Of a stretch of DNA of 64,000 nucleotides, positions 10,620 to 19,233 are shown one piece after another. Each line of letters starts with the position of its first letter. Positions within the stretch are counted from its first letter, which is position 1. Location: the NCBI GenBank assembly GCA_002928965.1, contig PERU01000012.1, positions 1 through 64,000 on the forward strand. Reading direction: 5' to 3'. A program made the position numbers and the translations under genes. The notes under the pieces were generated by a model, which saw nothing but the letters and a program-made list of their open reading frames with translations, was not told the origin of the DNA and made no database searches. Source of the DNA: Methylomonas sp. Its GTDB lineage: Bacteria > Pseudomonadota > Gammaproteobacteria > Methylococcales > Methylomonadaceae.

Positions 10620-10733
10620 GTGAAAGTACGTGCATCGATTAAGCCAATTTGTAAAAACTGCAAAATTATTAAAAGAAGTGGTGTTGTCCGAGTTATTTGT
10701 AAAGATGGTCGTCACAAGCAGCGTCAAGGTTAA
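10620..10733 (+). CDS. rpmJ: 50S ribosomal protein L36 (GTG start)
   Basis: 37 aa, read directly from the sequence: [17 protein letters not shown], then an arginine-rich middle, ending GRHKQRQG. It is the zinc-binding form, with CKNC, a third Cys (VICK) and His (GRH). The start is GTG at 10620 behind TTAGGAG. It closes the spc block, as in E. coli (secY-rpmJ). Confidence 0.96.
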   Translation: MKVRASIKPICKNCKIIKRSGVVRVICKDGRHKQRQG

Positions 10734-10735
10734 TT

Positions 10736-10766
10736 TTGTTTCTTTTTTTTTGAATAATGTTATAAT
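10736..10766 (+). promoter_or_regulatory. Possible internal promoter before rpsM (alpha operon)
   Basis: A perfect TATAAT lies at 10761-10766 in an AT-rich gap between rpmJ and rpsM. A weak -35-like TTGTTT (10736-10741) is 19 bases upstream, wider than ideal. The ATG of rpsM is about 40 bases downstream with an AGGAG ribosome-binding site. It could let the alpha operon be transcribed independently. The T-rich tract at 10741-10750 could alternatively be a pause or termination signal. Confidence 0.4.
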
Positions 10767-10805
10767 TCTCGATTAACTTAAGAATAAAACTTTAGGAGTA
10801 TCTGG

Positions 10806-11162
10806 ATGGCTCGTATAGCCGGTATTAACGTAGCTGATCATAAACATGCTGAAATTGCATTGACTGCTATATATGGAATTGGAAGGCAGACTGCAAGAGA
10901 CATCTGCGCTAAGGTTGGCATACTAACTACCGTAAAGATCAAAGAGTTGAGTGAAGATCAGCTTGAATCTATCCGTAAGGTTATTTCTGCAATGACGGTG
11001 GAAGGTGATTTGCGTCGTGAAGTATCTATGAACATCAAGCGTTTAATGGATCTTGGTTGCTATAGAGGTATAAGACATAGACGTGGTTTGCCTTTGAGAG
11101 GTCAACGGACTAGAACAAACGCAAGGACTCGTAAGGGTCCACGAAAACCAGTTACAAAATAA
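10806..11162 (+). CDS. rpsM: 30S ribosomal protein S13
   Basis: 118 aa. S13 forms bridges B1a/B1b between the subunits. [20 protein letters not shown] opens it, with [11 protein letters not shown] (helix-two-turns-helix) and the basic tail [20 protein letters not shown]. It begins the alpha operon. Confidence 0.98.
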   Translation: MARIAGINVADHKHAEIALTAIYGIGRQTARDICAKVGILTTVKIKELSEDQLESIRKVISAMTVEGDLRREVSMNIKRLMDLGCYRGIRHRRGLPLRGQRTRTNARTRKGPRKPVTK

Positions 11163-11183
11163 AGTTTAAAAATAGGCAAGTTA

Positions 11184-11570
11184 ATGGCTACCCAAAACCG
11201 AGTAAAAAAACGCATTAAAAAAGAAGTGGCAGATGGAATCGCACATGTCCATGCATCATTCAATAATACCATTGTGACTATAACTGACAGAAAAGGAAAT
11301 GCTCTTTCATGGGCAACATCCGGTGGGTCTGGTTTTAGAGGATCTAGGAAAAGCACACCATTTGCAGCTCAAGTCGCTGCTGAAAAAGCTGGTTCTGTTG
11401 CTCAAGAATATGGGATGAAGAATCTTGATGTGATGATAAAAGGCCCTGGCCCAGGAAGAGAATCTGCTGTACGTTCATTGAATAGTATGGGATTTAAAAT
11501 TTCTAATATTGTGGATGTTACCCCTATTCCACATAATGGCTGCCGCCCGCCTAAAAAGCGTCGTGTTTAA
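11184..11570 (+). CDS. rpsK: 30S ribosomal protein S11
   Basis: 128 aa. S11 lies on the platform near the Shine-Dalgarno cleft. [19 protein letters not shown] and the signature [14 protein letters not shown] are visible, and the C-terminus [12 protein letters not shown] is standard. Confidence 0.98.
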   Translation: MATQNRVKKRIKKEVADGIAHVHASFNNTIVTITDRKGNALSWATSGGSGFRGSRKSTPFAAQVAAEKAGSVAQEYGMKNLDVMIKGPGPGRESAVRSLNSMGFKISNIVDVTPIPHNGCRPPKKRRV

Positions 11571-11590
11571 GGTTTTTGGAGTAGAGAATA

Positions 11591-12211
11591 ATGGCAAGAT
11601 ATATTGGACCAGTATGTAAGTTAAGTCGTAGAGAAGGTACTGACCTTTTTCTAAAAAGTAGAGGTAAGTCACTTGAGGCTAAATGTAAACTAGATCAGAG
11701 GCCTGGTCAACATGGAGCTAAGCGTACTAGAAATTCAGATTATGCTCTTCAGTTACGTGCTAAGCAAAGACTCCGTAGAATCTATGGTGTTCTTGAAAAA
11801 CAGTTTAGAAATTACTACAAGGCTGCTGATTTACAAAAAGGGGCAACTGGTCAAAATCTTTTAAACTTTTTAGAGTCACGTCTCGATAATGTGGTTTATC
11901 GAATGGGTTTTGCTTCTACACGTGCCGAAGCCCGTCAATTAGTTTCTCACAAAGCTATTTTAGTTAATGGTAGTTTAATTAATATACCTTCTTATCAGGT
12001 TAGTGCTGGTGACATAATTAGCTTGCGACAAAAAGCTAAAAGCCAACAACGAATAAAAGAAGCTTTGACTGTTGCTGAGCAGTATGGTTTTCCTCAATGG
12101 GTTGAGGTAAGTTCAAAGGAAATGAATGGAGTTTTTAAGTCTCTACCTGATCGTGTTGATTTGGGGTCCGAGATTAATGAGCAGTTGGTTGTTGAGCTCT
12201 ATTCTAAGTAA
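11591..12211 (+). CDS. rpsD: 30S ribosomal protein S4
   Basis: 206 aa. S4 initiates 30S assembly and represses the alpha operon in E. coli. [20 protein letters not shown] opens it, and the S4 RNA-binding fold appears as [18 protein letters not shown] followed by [15 protein letters not shown]. Complete to the usual VELYSK end. Confidence 0.98.
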   Translation: MARYIGPVCKLSRREGTDLFLKSRGKSLEAKCKLDQRPGQHGAKRTRNSDYALQLRAKQRLRRIYGVLEKQFRNYYKAADLQKGATGQNLLNFLESRLDNVVYRMGFASTRAEARQLVSHKAILVNGSLINIPSYQVSAGDIISLRQKAKSQQRIKEALTVAEQYGFPQWVEVSSKEMNGVFKSLPDRVDLGSEINEQLVVELYSK

Positions 12212-12227
12212 TTATCTGGATTAAGAT

Positions 12228-13235
12228 ATGCAGAGTTCTATTGCTGGTTTATTAAAGCCTAAATTAGTTGAAGTAGTTAGTCATTCAACAAACCACTCGA
12301 GAATAGTCATTGAGCCACTTGAGCGTGGATACGGGCATTCTCTTGGAAATGCTTTACGTCGTGTGATGTTGTCCTCGATTCCGGGTTGTGCTGTAACTGA
12401 AGTGTCGATAGCTGGTGTATTGCATGAATACACTACTATTGAAGGTGTTCAGGAAGATGTAATTGATATACTACTAAACCTAAAAAAGTTATCAGTTGTT
12501 TTGCATGGTAAAGATGAGGTTACATTAACTCTTTCCAAATCAATTGTCGGTTCAGTTACTGCTGCAGACATTGATGTTCCGGGAAATGTTGAGATAATTA
12601 ATCCCACGTTAGTAATAGCCAATCTCACACAAGAAAAGCAGTTAGATATTAAAGTTAAAATAGAACGTGGCCGTGGGTATATCCCTGCCGCTGTACGTAA
12701 AGAGCAGTTAGATGATACACCGGTTGGTGTTTTGATGGTTGATGCTGCCTTTAGTCCTATTGTAAGGGTTGCTTATCATGTTGAAACTACACGAGTAGAG
12801 CAACGAACTAATCTCGATAGATTAGTTATTGAGCTTGAAACAAATGGTACAGTTGATCCTGAGGCGGTTATAAAATTAGCAGCTTCTATATTGCACGATC
12901 AATTATCTGTTTTTGTTGATTTTGAAAAAGTCAAAGAGCAAGCGCCAGAAGAAAATCTAATTGAAGAAGAAGCATTTGATCCTATATTATTAAGACCAGT
13001 CGATGATCTTGAGCTAACTGTAAGATCTGCAAATTGCCTTAAAGCTGAAAATATATTTTATATTGGTGATCTGATTCAAAGAACAGAAGTTGAGTTATTA
13101 AGAACACCTAATTTGGGCAAAAAATCACTCACTGAAATTAAAGATATACTGGCAATTAAGGGTTTATCTTTAGGTATGAGATTAGAAAATTGGCCGCCTG
13201 AAAACTTAGTCGATCAATCCCAAATTGGTATTTAA
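12228..13235 (+). CDS. rpoA: RNA polymerase subunit alpha
   Basis: 335 aa. The N-terminal domain (about 1-235) dimerises and assembles beta and beta-prime; [20 protein letters not shown] is the assembly motif at about residues 28-47. The C-terminal domain (about 250-325) binds UP elements and activators: [20 protein letters not shown] and [14 protein letters not shown] carry the DNA-contacting residues. An acidic linker (EEEAF) joins the two. It is co-transcribed with rpsD and rplQ. Confidence 0.98.
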   Translation: MQSSIAGLLKPKLVEVVSHSTNHSRIVIEPLERGYGHSLGNALRRVMLSSIPGCAVTEVSIAGVLHEYTTIEGVQEDVIDILLNLKKLSVVLHGKDEVTLTLSKSIVGSVTAADIDVPGNVEIINPTLVIANLTQEKQLDIKVKIERGRGYIPAAVRKEQLDDTPVGVLMVDAAFSPIVRVAYHVETTRVEQRTNLDRLVIELETNGTVDPEAVIKLAASILHDQLSVFVDFEKVKEQAPEENLIEEEAFDPILLRPVDDLELTVRSANCLKAENIFYIGDLIQRTEVELLRTPNLGKKSLTEIKDILAIKGLSLGMRLENWPPENLVDQSQIGI

Positions 13236-13252
13236 ATTTAAGGCAAATTAAA

Positions 13253-13615
13253 ATGAGACATCGTAAATCTGGTAGACAGTTAAATAAAAATAGCAGCCAT
13301 AGAAAAGCTTTATTCGGTAATATGGCATGTTCTTTATTTAAGCATGAGTTAATTAAAACTACCTTGCCTAAAGCTAAAGAATTGCGTATGATTGCAGAGC
13401 CTCTTATTACTATGTCTAAAGAAGATTCTGTAGCAAAAAGACGGAATGTTTTTTCTAAGTTAGGTGATAGAGACGCGGTTACTAAATTATTTAATGAACT
13501 TGGACCACGTTATAAAGAAAGACAAGGTGGTTATCTAAGAATTATCAAATGTGGTTTTAGATCAGGTGACGACGCTCCAATGGCGTATGTTGAGCTTGTT
13601 GATAGAACTGAATAA
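13253..13615 (+). CDS. rplQ: 50S ribosomal protein L17
   Basis: 120 aa. [20 protein letters not shown] is the invariant start and [18 protein letters not shown] follows. L17 lies near the tunnel exit. It ends the ribosomal block, with a tRNA gene 6 bases after its stop. Confidence 0.98.
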   Translation: MRHRKSGRQLNKNSSHRKALFGNMACSLFKHELIKTTLPKAKELRMIAEPLITMSKEDSVAKRRNVFSKLGDRDAVTKLFNELGPRYKERQGGYLRIIKCGFRSGDDAPMAYVELVDRTE

Positions 13616-13621
13616 GAATAT

Positions 13622-13697
13622 GCTGGTGTAGCTCAGTTGGTAGAGCAGCTGATTTGTAATCAGCCGGTCGCGGGTTCGAGTCCCATCACCAGCTCCA
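13622..13697 (+). tRNA. tRNA-Thr (anticodon TGT)
   Basis: 76 bases including encoded CCA. The acceptor stem GCTGGTG pairs with CACCAGC. The anticodon loop TTTGTAA gives TGT, reading ACA/ACG. The T-arm GGGTTCGAGTCCC is standard. It lies 6 bases beyond rplQ and likely shares its transcript; the accessory island begins just after the following terminator. Confidence 0.96.
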
Positions 13698-13705
13698 TAT
13701 AAATT

Positions 13706-13737
13706 AAGGCCTTACGAGAAATCGAAGGCCTTTTTTA
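13706..13737 (+). terminator. Rho-independent terminator after rplQ-tRNA-Thr
   Basis: AAGGCCTT is repeated as both arms around the loop ACGAGAAATCG, and a run of six T follows. It ends the ribosomal/tRNA transcript. Confidence 0.9.
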
Positions 13738-14063
13738 TTTTCTGGGGTTACGCCGGGGTTACTCGCTAAAAAAACGACGCCTTGCAGATACAAAAAAGCC
13801 AGGTACTCGCCCGGCTCTTTGCGCTGTTTGCTCGGAATTGGCCGGCGTGATTCAACTCCCGCCAATGGCGGAAGTTAAAAATCACAAGGGGCAGGCTGTA
13901 AAGGTGTTTCAGGTTGGATAGCGCGATGACCGATACTGGAGTGTTCTGGAGCGCTTGACAATAAATCTCTTAAGTAAGGTTTTGTTTAGGTAGCTGATGA
14001 TTTAGCTTTAGTTATCATGCCCCACCCGACTCTGAAAATTCAAGCCATTCACAACAATACGGC
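13738..14063. other. Gene-poor gap at the island's tRNA-proximal edge
   Basis: No complete gene is seen. It holds the minus-strand terminator at 13792-13816. One plus-strand frame stays open from 13703 to a TAG at 13919-13921; its sensible-looking stretch (TKKPGTRPALCAVCSELAG and on to VFQVG) has no start codon or ribosome-binding site. The frame may be the tail of a lost gene. Base composition already resembles the GC-richer island rather than the ribosomal block. Confidence 0.5.
13792..13816 (-). terminator. Rho-independent terminator for the hsd-SIR2 operon
   Basis: Read on the minus strand, AGCCGGG-CGAGTA-CCTGGCT (one G-T pair) is followed by a run of T. It lies about 250 bases past the 35-codon ORF and is the first terminator met by the minus-strand operon. 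Confidence 0.65.
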
Positions 14064-14171
14064 TTAAAGGATTGTCGTCGTGTAGCCTCGATGCAGCGCC
14101 AGCGGAACCAGGTCACTGGTTAGGGCTGGCAGTTTTGCATACAGCTTTTTGGTGGCATGGATGGCGATCAT
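14064..14171 (-). pseudogene. 35-codon ORF overlapping the SIR2 stop; probable gene remnant
   Basis: The ORF starts at ATG 14171, overlapping the TGA of the SIR2-like gene (ATGA), and stops at TAA 14064. It begins MIAIHATKKLYAKLP and ends GYTTTIL. The opening resembles, from memory, the N-terminus of small DUF6933-type proteins (roughly M-x-x-H-A-T-K-K-L), which are much longer, so this may be a truncated fifth gene of the operon. The ATGA overlap is the same type of junction used between hsdR and hsdM. It could equally be a genuine short peptide or chance. No homology search was possible. Confidence 0.4.
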
Positions 14172-16072
14172 GAAGCCGGCTTCCGATAGTGGGTTGTCGT
14201 CAGCGGACCTTGTCGAACAAATCCTCTCAATAACAGTTGCTTGATTTTATCTAGCAATCCCGTTTCCATCGGTTTTTCAAAATCATCCCAGGCGTTTTGG
14301 CATAGCCCGTTGATGTCGCCGGTTAATATGTCGTCCAGGCGGTCTGGGGTGGCCAGATTCAGCTTATTGGATAATGCCAAGGCCAGATAGTCGCCCAGTT
14401 CGATGTTTACGGTTGGCGGCAATTCGCAAAACTGTTGCGGAGACTGTAATTGTCTTTGGCCATACCTGAGCAAGGCCAAGATCAGCCGAATGGCATGGTA
14501 ATCGGGTTTTGGCAGTGGAGTTTGGGAGCTCAACAGGCTTTCGAATTGGCCGGCCGGAATGACCAACATTTCACGGTTATCCCAATCGTATTTTTCACTG
14601 GCGTAATTCTCTTCGCCCAGATTGGCTAAATAGCGTTGAAACGAATGAAACGCACCGGCTAACTTACCGTGAGCGTAGCCGTCGAAATAAGGGTTATTTG
14701 ACAGCGCTCGCAGAATAAGGTCCAACCCACTGACCAAGCTCGGATCAGTATCCTCCGTGAAGATGGAGTTGGCATTGAAAACACGCTGCATTGCAGACAA
14801 ATACCTACTGGTTTCCGACTGCGGCACGGTTTGATGCAGCCAGAACAACAACGGCATCAGCTGAACGAAATCGCGCAAAAACACATCCAATTGCCGATTT
14901 TCCGGCTCAGGTTCTTCGACCGACTTAACGCCGCGCAAATCCGGTTCCAGGCTACGGCGGTGGCTCAACTCGTCTATGGCCAGTTCCAGTAGGCGTTCGA
15001 TCAAATCGAAGCGGTCTTTTTCGAACCAAATGGCAGTAATTTCCAGGCTTTCTAGCATGGCATTGCGCTGGGCCATGGCTTCGGGGTCGTCACTGGCTGG
15101 CTCGAAGGAAAAATGCTGGGGAAAGCCGGTGTCGCCGGCGTGTTGACGGACGGCGCGGAACACTTGCACAGTCCGGTCGTTGTTCAAACTGCAACCCATA
15201 AACAGCAGGCTGGTGGCTTGGTAATAGTGACTCAATAACCTCGGAATTGGCCGCGACAAGTCCACGTCATCGGCGCCGTAGGCGTCGTCGTATTGGTTTT
15301 TGCTAAGAATACATTTGCCGGGCTGGGTAATGTCGCCATGCAACTTGATGACGGTCACGCACTTGGGGTCAGGTTGTTCGATACGCAGCAAGGCATTGAT
15401 GATTTGTAAAGTTTGCTCCCGGCCCGCACCAAAGGCTTGTTCCAGTAAGCGGTCGTAATTGGTGGTGAGTACTGTATCGCCAAACAACTCGGTCAAGCGC
15501 CAAACCGCATCGGGAACCGTGCCGTTTTTGTCGAACACGTCCCTGATTCCGGCAATGAATGTATTCCGGCCGCGTTTGGCTTCGATGTCGGCGATGATGG
15601 TTTCGAAATTGCCGGCGGCCAGCATTGCTTCGATGTGCTCGCTGGCGATATTGGCGGTTTTGCCTTGCTGACGCAGATGATCTTGCCAAGTGGGGAAGCG
15701 GCCGCCGACTGATAACCCGGCGCCGACGAACGGCACCACCTCGCCCTTGGCCATTTGCAGCAAGAGTTGTTCGAAATGTTCGACATTGCGCTCGAACCAA
15801 TGCTCGTCGCCGGTTAAGGGCTGCAAATAGTCGCGGCTCAGAACTTCTTGGCGGCGGCTGGTTTTGTATTGCTCGAAGGCTTGGTCGTATTGGGCTTTGT
15901 CTCCGGCAAACAGGGCTTTAGCTGGTTGCGACAGGTTGTCCAAACCCAAATTGGCACGTAATACTTGGGCGTTCTCGCTTTCCTCCAGCCAGGTGTTGAA
16001 GTCGGCGTAGTGGTCGAAGAAATGGTGCTGGTCCTGGTCGCACCAAGACGGGGTTGGGTTAGCCACGCTCAT
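14168..16072 (-). CDS. SIR2-like (NAD-binding) protein encoded with the type I RM system
   Basis: 634 aa with no signal peptide or membrane segment, so probably cytoplasmic. The SIR2 fold is supported by four motifs in order: PFVGAGLS (114-121, NAD loop), LTTNYDRLLEQA (202-213, with the Asn/Asp of the catalytic region), IKLHGD (242-247, catalytic-type His), and FMGCSLNNDR (291-300). The first ~100 residues and the last ~280 are not assignable by eye; the C-terminal part looks largely helical. In known defence systems (Thoeris ThsA, DSR, SIR2-HerA, SIR2-APAZ) such domains deplete NAD after phage sensing. This protein's activity and trigger are inferred from that context only. It starts 3 bases after the hsdS stop and is the fourth gene of hsdR-hsdM-hsdS-SIR2. 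The GC-rich codons match the hsd genes, so they probably arrived together. Confidence 0.85.
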   Translation of the reverse strand: MSVANPTPSWCDQDQHHFFDHYADFNTWLEESENAQVLRANLGLDNLSQPAKALFAGDKAQYDQAFEQYKTSRRQEVLSRDYLQPLTGDEHWFERNVEHFEQLLLQMAKGEVVPFVGAGLSVGGRFPTWQDHLRQQGKTANIASEHIEAMLAAGNFETIIADIEAKRGRNTFIAGIRDVFDKNGTVPDAVWRLTELFGDTVLTTNYDRLLEQAFGAGREQTLQIINALLRIEQPDPKCVTVIKLHGDITQPGKCILSKNQYDDAYGADDVDLSRPIPRLLSHYYQATSLLFMGCSLNNDRTVQVFRAVRQHAGDTGFPQHFSFEPASDDPEAMAQRNAMLESLEITAIWFEKDRFDLIERLLELAIDELSHRRSLEPDLRGVKSVEEPEPENRQLDVFLRDFVQLMPLLFWLHQTVPQSETSRYLSAMQRVFNANSIFTEDTDPSLVSGLDLILRALSNNPYFDGYAHGKLAGAFHSFQRYLANLGEENYASEKYDWDNREMLVIPAGQFESLLSSQTPLPKPDYHAIRLILALLRYGQRQLQSPQQFCELPPTVNIELGDYLALALSNKLNLATPDRLDDILTGDINGLCQNAWDDFEKPMETGLLDKIKQLLLRGFVRQGPLTTTHYRKPAS

Positions 16073-16075
16073 GGG

Positions 16076-17758
16076 TCAGGCGACGGCTTGCTCGACAATC
16101 GCATCGGCGATCTGAAGTTGCGTGGTTTGCGCGGCGGCGATATGCGATTTGAGGGTGTCGCAGAGAGTCATCAGTTCATCGAGTTTTGCGACAATGCGGT
16201 GTTGTTCGTTTTTTGGAGGTAACCCAACAACTATGGGGTATACCTTACGACCTGAAATAACAGGCTGAGCAGTTGCGTTCTCGTTTTCTTTAAGATTGGT
16301 TCCCTTCAGTAGCCAATTTAAAAAGTTTAGATAGATATTATTTTTTGAAAAAGTTGTCACGAATGCATTGTCAGTAACCCATGCAGATTCTGGCGTGATA
16401 TGAACTGAACCGCAGTAATATCCAACTCGCCCAATCACAAGAGTCGGCGTCGTTACATTCGCCTTATCGTGATAACCCGTAACTCCATTACCACCATAAA
16501 CGGGAATATCTCCAGCGCTATTCATCATCGTTGATGTTAGTCCATCACCTGATGAGATATTGATGATCTGCCCCAGCCTGACCCATTCCCAGCCATTTGG
16601 TAATTTGTAAGGCGTTTCTTCCTCATCGATGCTAGGCAGGTCTATTTCTTGTCGGCCTTTGCCTTGTTTAGTCGACTGTATTCTCTCGGATGTGATTCTT
16701 CTAAGAAGATCAATTGCTGGTTCGTCACTAGAATCTTGTGGAACCAATTTGCCCATGACGGCGAGTTGCAGGAGGGTTTGTTTGAGTTGATCGATGCTGG
16801 TTTCGGTGGTGAACAGGGTGTCGAAGTGGTCGGCGATGCGGCTCCAGGCTTGCTCGAATTCCCATCCATCGGCGGCTTGGGTCAGCGTGTCGAGCAGGGT
16901 TTGCACCAGGGTTTGATGAGCGGCGATGTTGTCGGTTTGCTGCTGCTCCAGTTGATCGCACAGCGCCATCAATTCATCGACTTTGGCCGCTATACGCTTT
17001 TGTTCTTCAAATGGAGGCAGAGCAATTAATAACTCACGAACTTTGTCAGCATTTAGATTTTGAACAACAGCACCGGCAGCAGCTTTCGCAAAAAACCTCG
17101 TCACATATGGCGATTGAAGAAGGTTATATAGATAATCTTTATCTAATAAGGCTGGTGGATGAATGCGTAACCACCCGTCATGTATACAGCCTTCAATCAT
17201 TGATATATATGGCCGACCGAAACTCATAGAGTTTGTAAGTAAGAAATCACCTGGATAAACCATCCTAGTTTTTACTAGACCTTCTTTTTTGATTTTCTCT
17301 CTTGTTGACGTAATAAATTTACAACCTTTTTGAGTATCTCCAATTTTGATCCAATTTAGCCCATCAACATCATTGGTCAAATACGCTTCAATCGGCCGTG
17401 GCGATCCACCTCTTTCAATTTGAGAGCAATTCCCGAGTCTGATCCATTCCCATCCAATTGGTAAAATATAAGGTAACTTATTTGGGTCAATATCCAATGT
17501 AGTTTTCGGGGCTTTAAACTTGCCCGCCTTTATAAAGCCTTGTTTTTCCGACTCGATTTCTTTAAGTAATTCTCTAGCGGGAATATCGTTAGGGTCTTGC
17601 GAAACCAACTTCCCCAGTACTGCCAATTCCAAAATCAAGTCGCGAAGTTTTTTTATGCCATAAGCGGTTTGCTTGTCGCTGGTTCCGCGTCCGGCGGTGC
17701 TTTTGTTGAGCATCGCCGCAGACCACAAGTCTAAATTCTCGGTAATGACATCAACCAT
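16076..17758 (-). CDS. hsdS: Type I restriction-modification specificity subunit HsdS
   Basis: 560 aa. HsdS reads the split DNA target of the type I complex. Two target-recognition domains are visible, at about 95-250 and 385-530, each opening with a GWEW(I/V)RLG motif. Each is followed by a conserved helical spacer: LPPFEEQKRIAAKVDELM (about 247-264), and LPPKNEQHRIVAKLDELM near the end. An extra repeat precedes each TRD (LELAVLGKLVSQD at 43-55 and LQLAVMGKLVPQD at 330-342). The start ATG 17758 shares one base with the hsdM stop. Both halves look intact, so the enzyme should recognise a bipartite site; the sequence recognised cannot be predicted here. TRD sequences look AT-richer than the spacers, as expected for exchanged cassettes. 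Confidence 0.95.
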   Translation of the reverse strand: MVDVITENLDLWSAAMLNKSTAGRGTSDKQTAYGIKKLRDLILELAVLGKLVSQDPNDIPARELLKEIESEKQGFIKAGKFKAPKTTLDIDPNKLPYILPIGWEWIRLGNCSQIERGGSPRPIEAYLTNDVDGLNWIKIGDTQKGCKFITSTREKIKKEGLVKTRMVYPGDFLLTNSMSFGRPYISMIEGCIHDGWLRIHPPALLDKDYLYNLLQSPYVTRFFAKAAAGAVVQNLNADKVRELLIALPPFEEQKRIAAKVDELMALCDQLEQQQTDNIAAHQTLVQTLLDTLTQAADGWEFEQAWSRIADHFDTLFTTETSIDQLKQTLLQLAVMGKLVPQDSSDEPAIDLLRRITSERIQSTKQGKGRQEIDLPSIDEEETPYKLPNGWEWVRLGQIINISSGDGLTSTMMNSAGDIPVYGGNGVTGYHDKANVTTPTLVIGRVGYYCGSVHITPESAWVTDNAFVTTFSKNNIYLNFLNWLLKGTNLKENENATAQPVISGRKVYPIVVGLPPKNEQHRIVAKLDELMTLCDTLKSHIAAAQTTQLQIADAIVEQAVA

Positions 17759-19233
17759 TAACGGCCTCCCGCCAACGCTTGTTGCAGAATGCCTTTGAGC
17801 TGATTACGTAATTGGCTAATTTCGGCTTGCTCTTGGGCGTAGCGTTGCAGCAGTTCTTCCGGGTCGTGGCTGATCTGTTCGCCAACGTGCGGGTTTTTAA
17901 TGTCCAGGTTGTAGTTGCGGGCTTTGATGTCGTCAATCGATACCGGCCAGGCTTGTTCGCTGGCTTTGCGGCTGGCGTAGCCGTCGGCGGCGCTGCCCCA
18001 CCAGGCGATTTCGGTTTGGAATTCTTCAAAACGCATCGGTTTGGTTTTGTTGTAGCTCTTCACGCCGTCCGGGTACGGGTGTTCGTAATACCAGATGGTT
18101 TGGGTTGGCGTGCCTTTGTCGAAGAACAGGATGTTGGTTTTGATGCCGGTGTAGGGGTTGAACACGCCGTTTGGCAGGCGGACGATGGTGTGCAGGTTGC
18201 ATTCGCTCAGCAGGCTTTCTTTCAGGCGGGTTTTCATGCCTTCGCCGAACAGAAAGCCGTCCGGCAACACCACGGCGGCGCGGCCCTTGTCTTTGAGCAG
18301 TTTGATAATCAAGGCCATGAACAAGTCGGCGGTTTCGCGGGTGCGCAGATTGGCGGGAAAGTTGTTTTCGATACCGTCTTCTTCCATGCCGCCAAACGGT
18401 GGGTTGGTGATGATGGTATCCACGCGGTCGGCGTTGCCGTAATCTTTATACGGACGGCTGAGGGTGTTGTCGTGGCGGATGTTGGTGGGGGTGTCGATGC
18501 CGTGCAGAATCATGTTGGTGACGCAGAGCATGTGCGGCAGGGCTTTTTTCTCGACGCCACGAATCGAGGCTTGCAGGGTTTGTTCGTCCTGTTCGGTTTT
18601 GACGTAGCGTTCGCGTTTGTGGTCGATGGCGCAGCTTAAAAAGCCACCAGTGCCGCAGGCCGGGTCGAGCACGGTTTCGTGCAGTTGTGGGTCGATGCGG
18701 TTGACGATGAATTGGGTAACGGCGCGCGGGGTGTAAAACTCGCCGGCGTTACCCGCGCTTTGCAGGTCTTTGAGGATTTGTTCGTAAATGCTGCCGAAGG
18801 TGTGACGGTCGGCGCTGTTGTTGAAGTCGATTTCGCCGATTTTGTTAATGACCTGGCGCAGCAAGGTGCCGGATTTCATGTAGTTGTAGGCGTCTTCGAA
18901 CACGTCGCGCACGACTTGGGCGCGTTGGCCTGCAGGGCCGTGCACCGGCAGTTTGTCTTTCAGCGTGGGAAACAGTTGCAGGTTGACGAAGTCGGCCAGT
19001 TCGTCGCCGGTCATACCTTCCGGATCTTGTGCCCAGTTGCGCCAACGCAGCTTGTTTGGCAACGGCGATAGGTAGTCGTCTTCGATCAGTTCCAGTTCTT
19101 GTTCGCGGTCATCAAAGATTTTCAAGAAAAACAGCCACACCAATTGACTGATGCGCTGGGCATCGCCATCGACGCCGACATCCTTGCGCATGATGTCTTG
19201 GATGGATTTGATGATGCCGGAAACGTTACTCAT
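17758..19233 (-). CDS. hsdM: Type I restriction-modification DNA methyltransferase HsdM
   Basis: 491 aa, the usual size. HsdM transfers methyl groups to adenine using S-adenosylmethionine. The N-terminal helical HsdM_N domain (about 1-140) is followed by GEFYTPRAV (164-172), the SAM-binding loop [10 protein letters not shown] (190-199) and the catalytic NPPF (277-280), characteristic of N6-adenine methylases. The start overlaps the hsdR stop by ATGA (19233-19230), and its stop overlaps the hsdS ATG by one base. All motifs are intact, so modification activity is expected. Confidence 0.97.
   Translation of the reverse strand: MSNVSGIIKSIQDIMRKDVGVDGDAQRISQLVWLFFLKIFDDREQELELIEDDYLSPLPNKLRWRNWAQDPEGMTGDELADFVNLQLFPTLKDKLPVHGPAGQRAQVVRDVFEDAYNYMKSGTLLRQVINKIGEIDFNNSADRHTFGSIYEQILKDLQSAGNAGEFYTPRAVTQFIVNRIDPQLHETVLDPACGTGGFLSCAIDHKRERYVKTEQDEQTLQASIRGVEKKALPHMLCVTNMILHGIDTPTNIRHDNTLSRPYKDYGNADRVDTIITNPPFGGMEEDGIENNFPANLRTRETADLFMALIIKLLKDKGRAAVVLPDGFLFGEGMKTRLKESLLSECNLHTIVRLPNGVFNPYTGIKTNILFFDKGTPTQTIWYYEHPYPDGVKSYNKTKPMRFEEFQTEIAWWGSAADGYASRKASEQAWPVSIDDIKARNYNLDIKNPHVGEQISHDPEELLQRYAQEQAEISQLRNQLKGILQQALAGGR

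Noticed and set aside
17812-18639. Long plus-strand open frame opposite hsdM
   Set aside because: It lies opposite intact hsdM; its composition (Val/Phe/Ala-rich) is that of an antisense frame over a GC-rich gene, with no ribosome-binding site or family motif.
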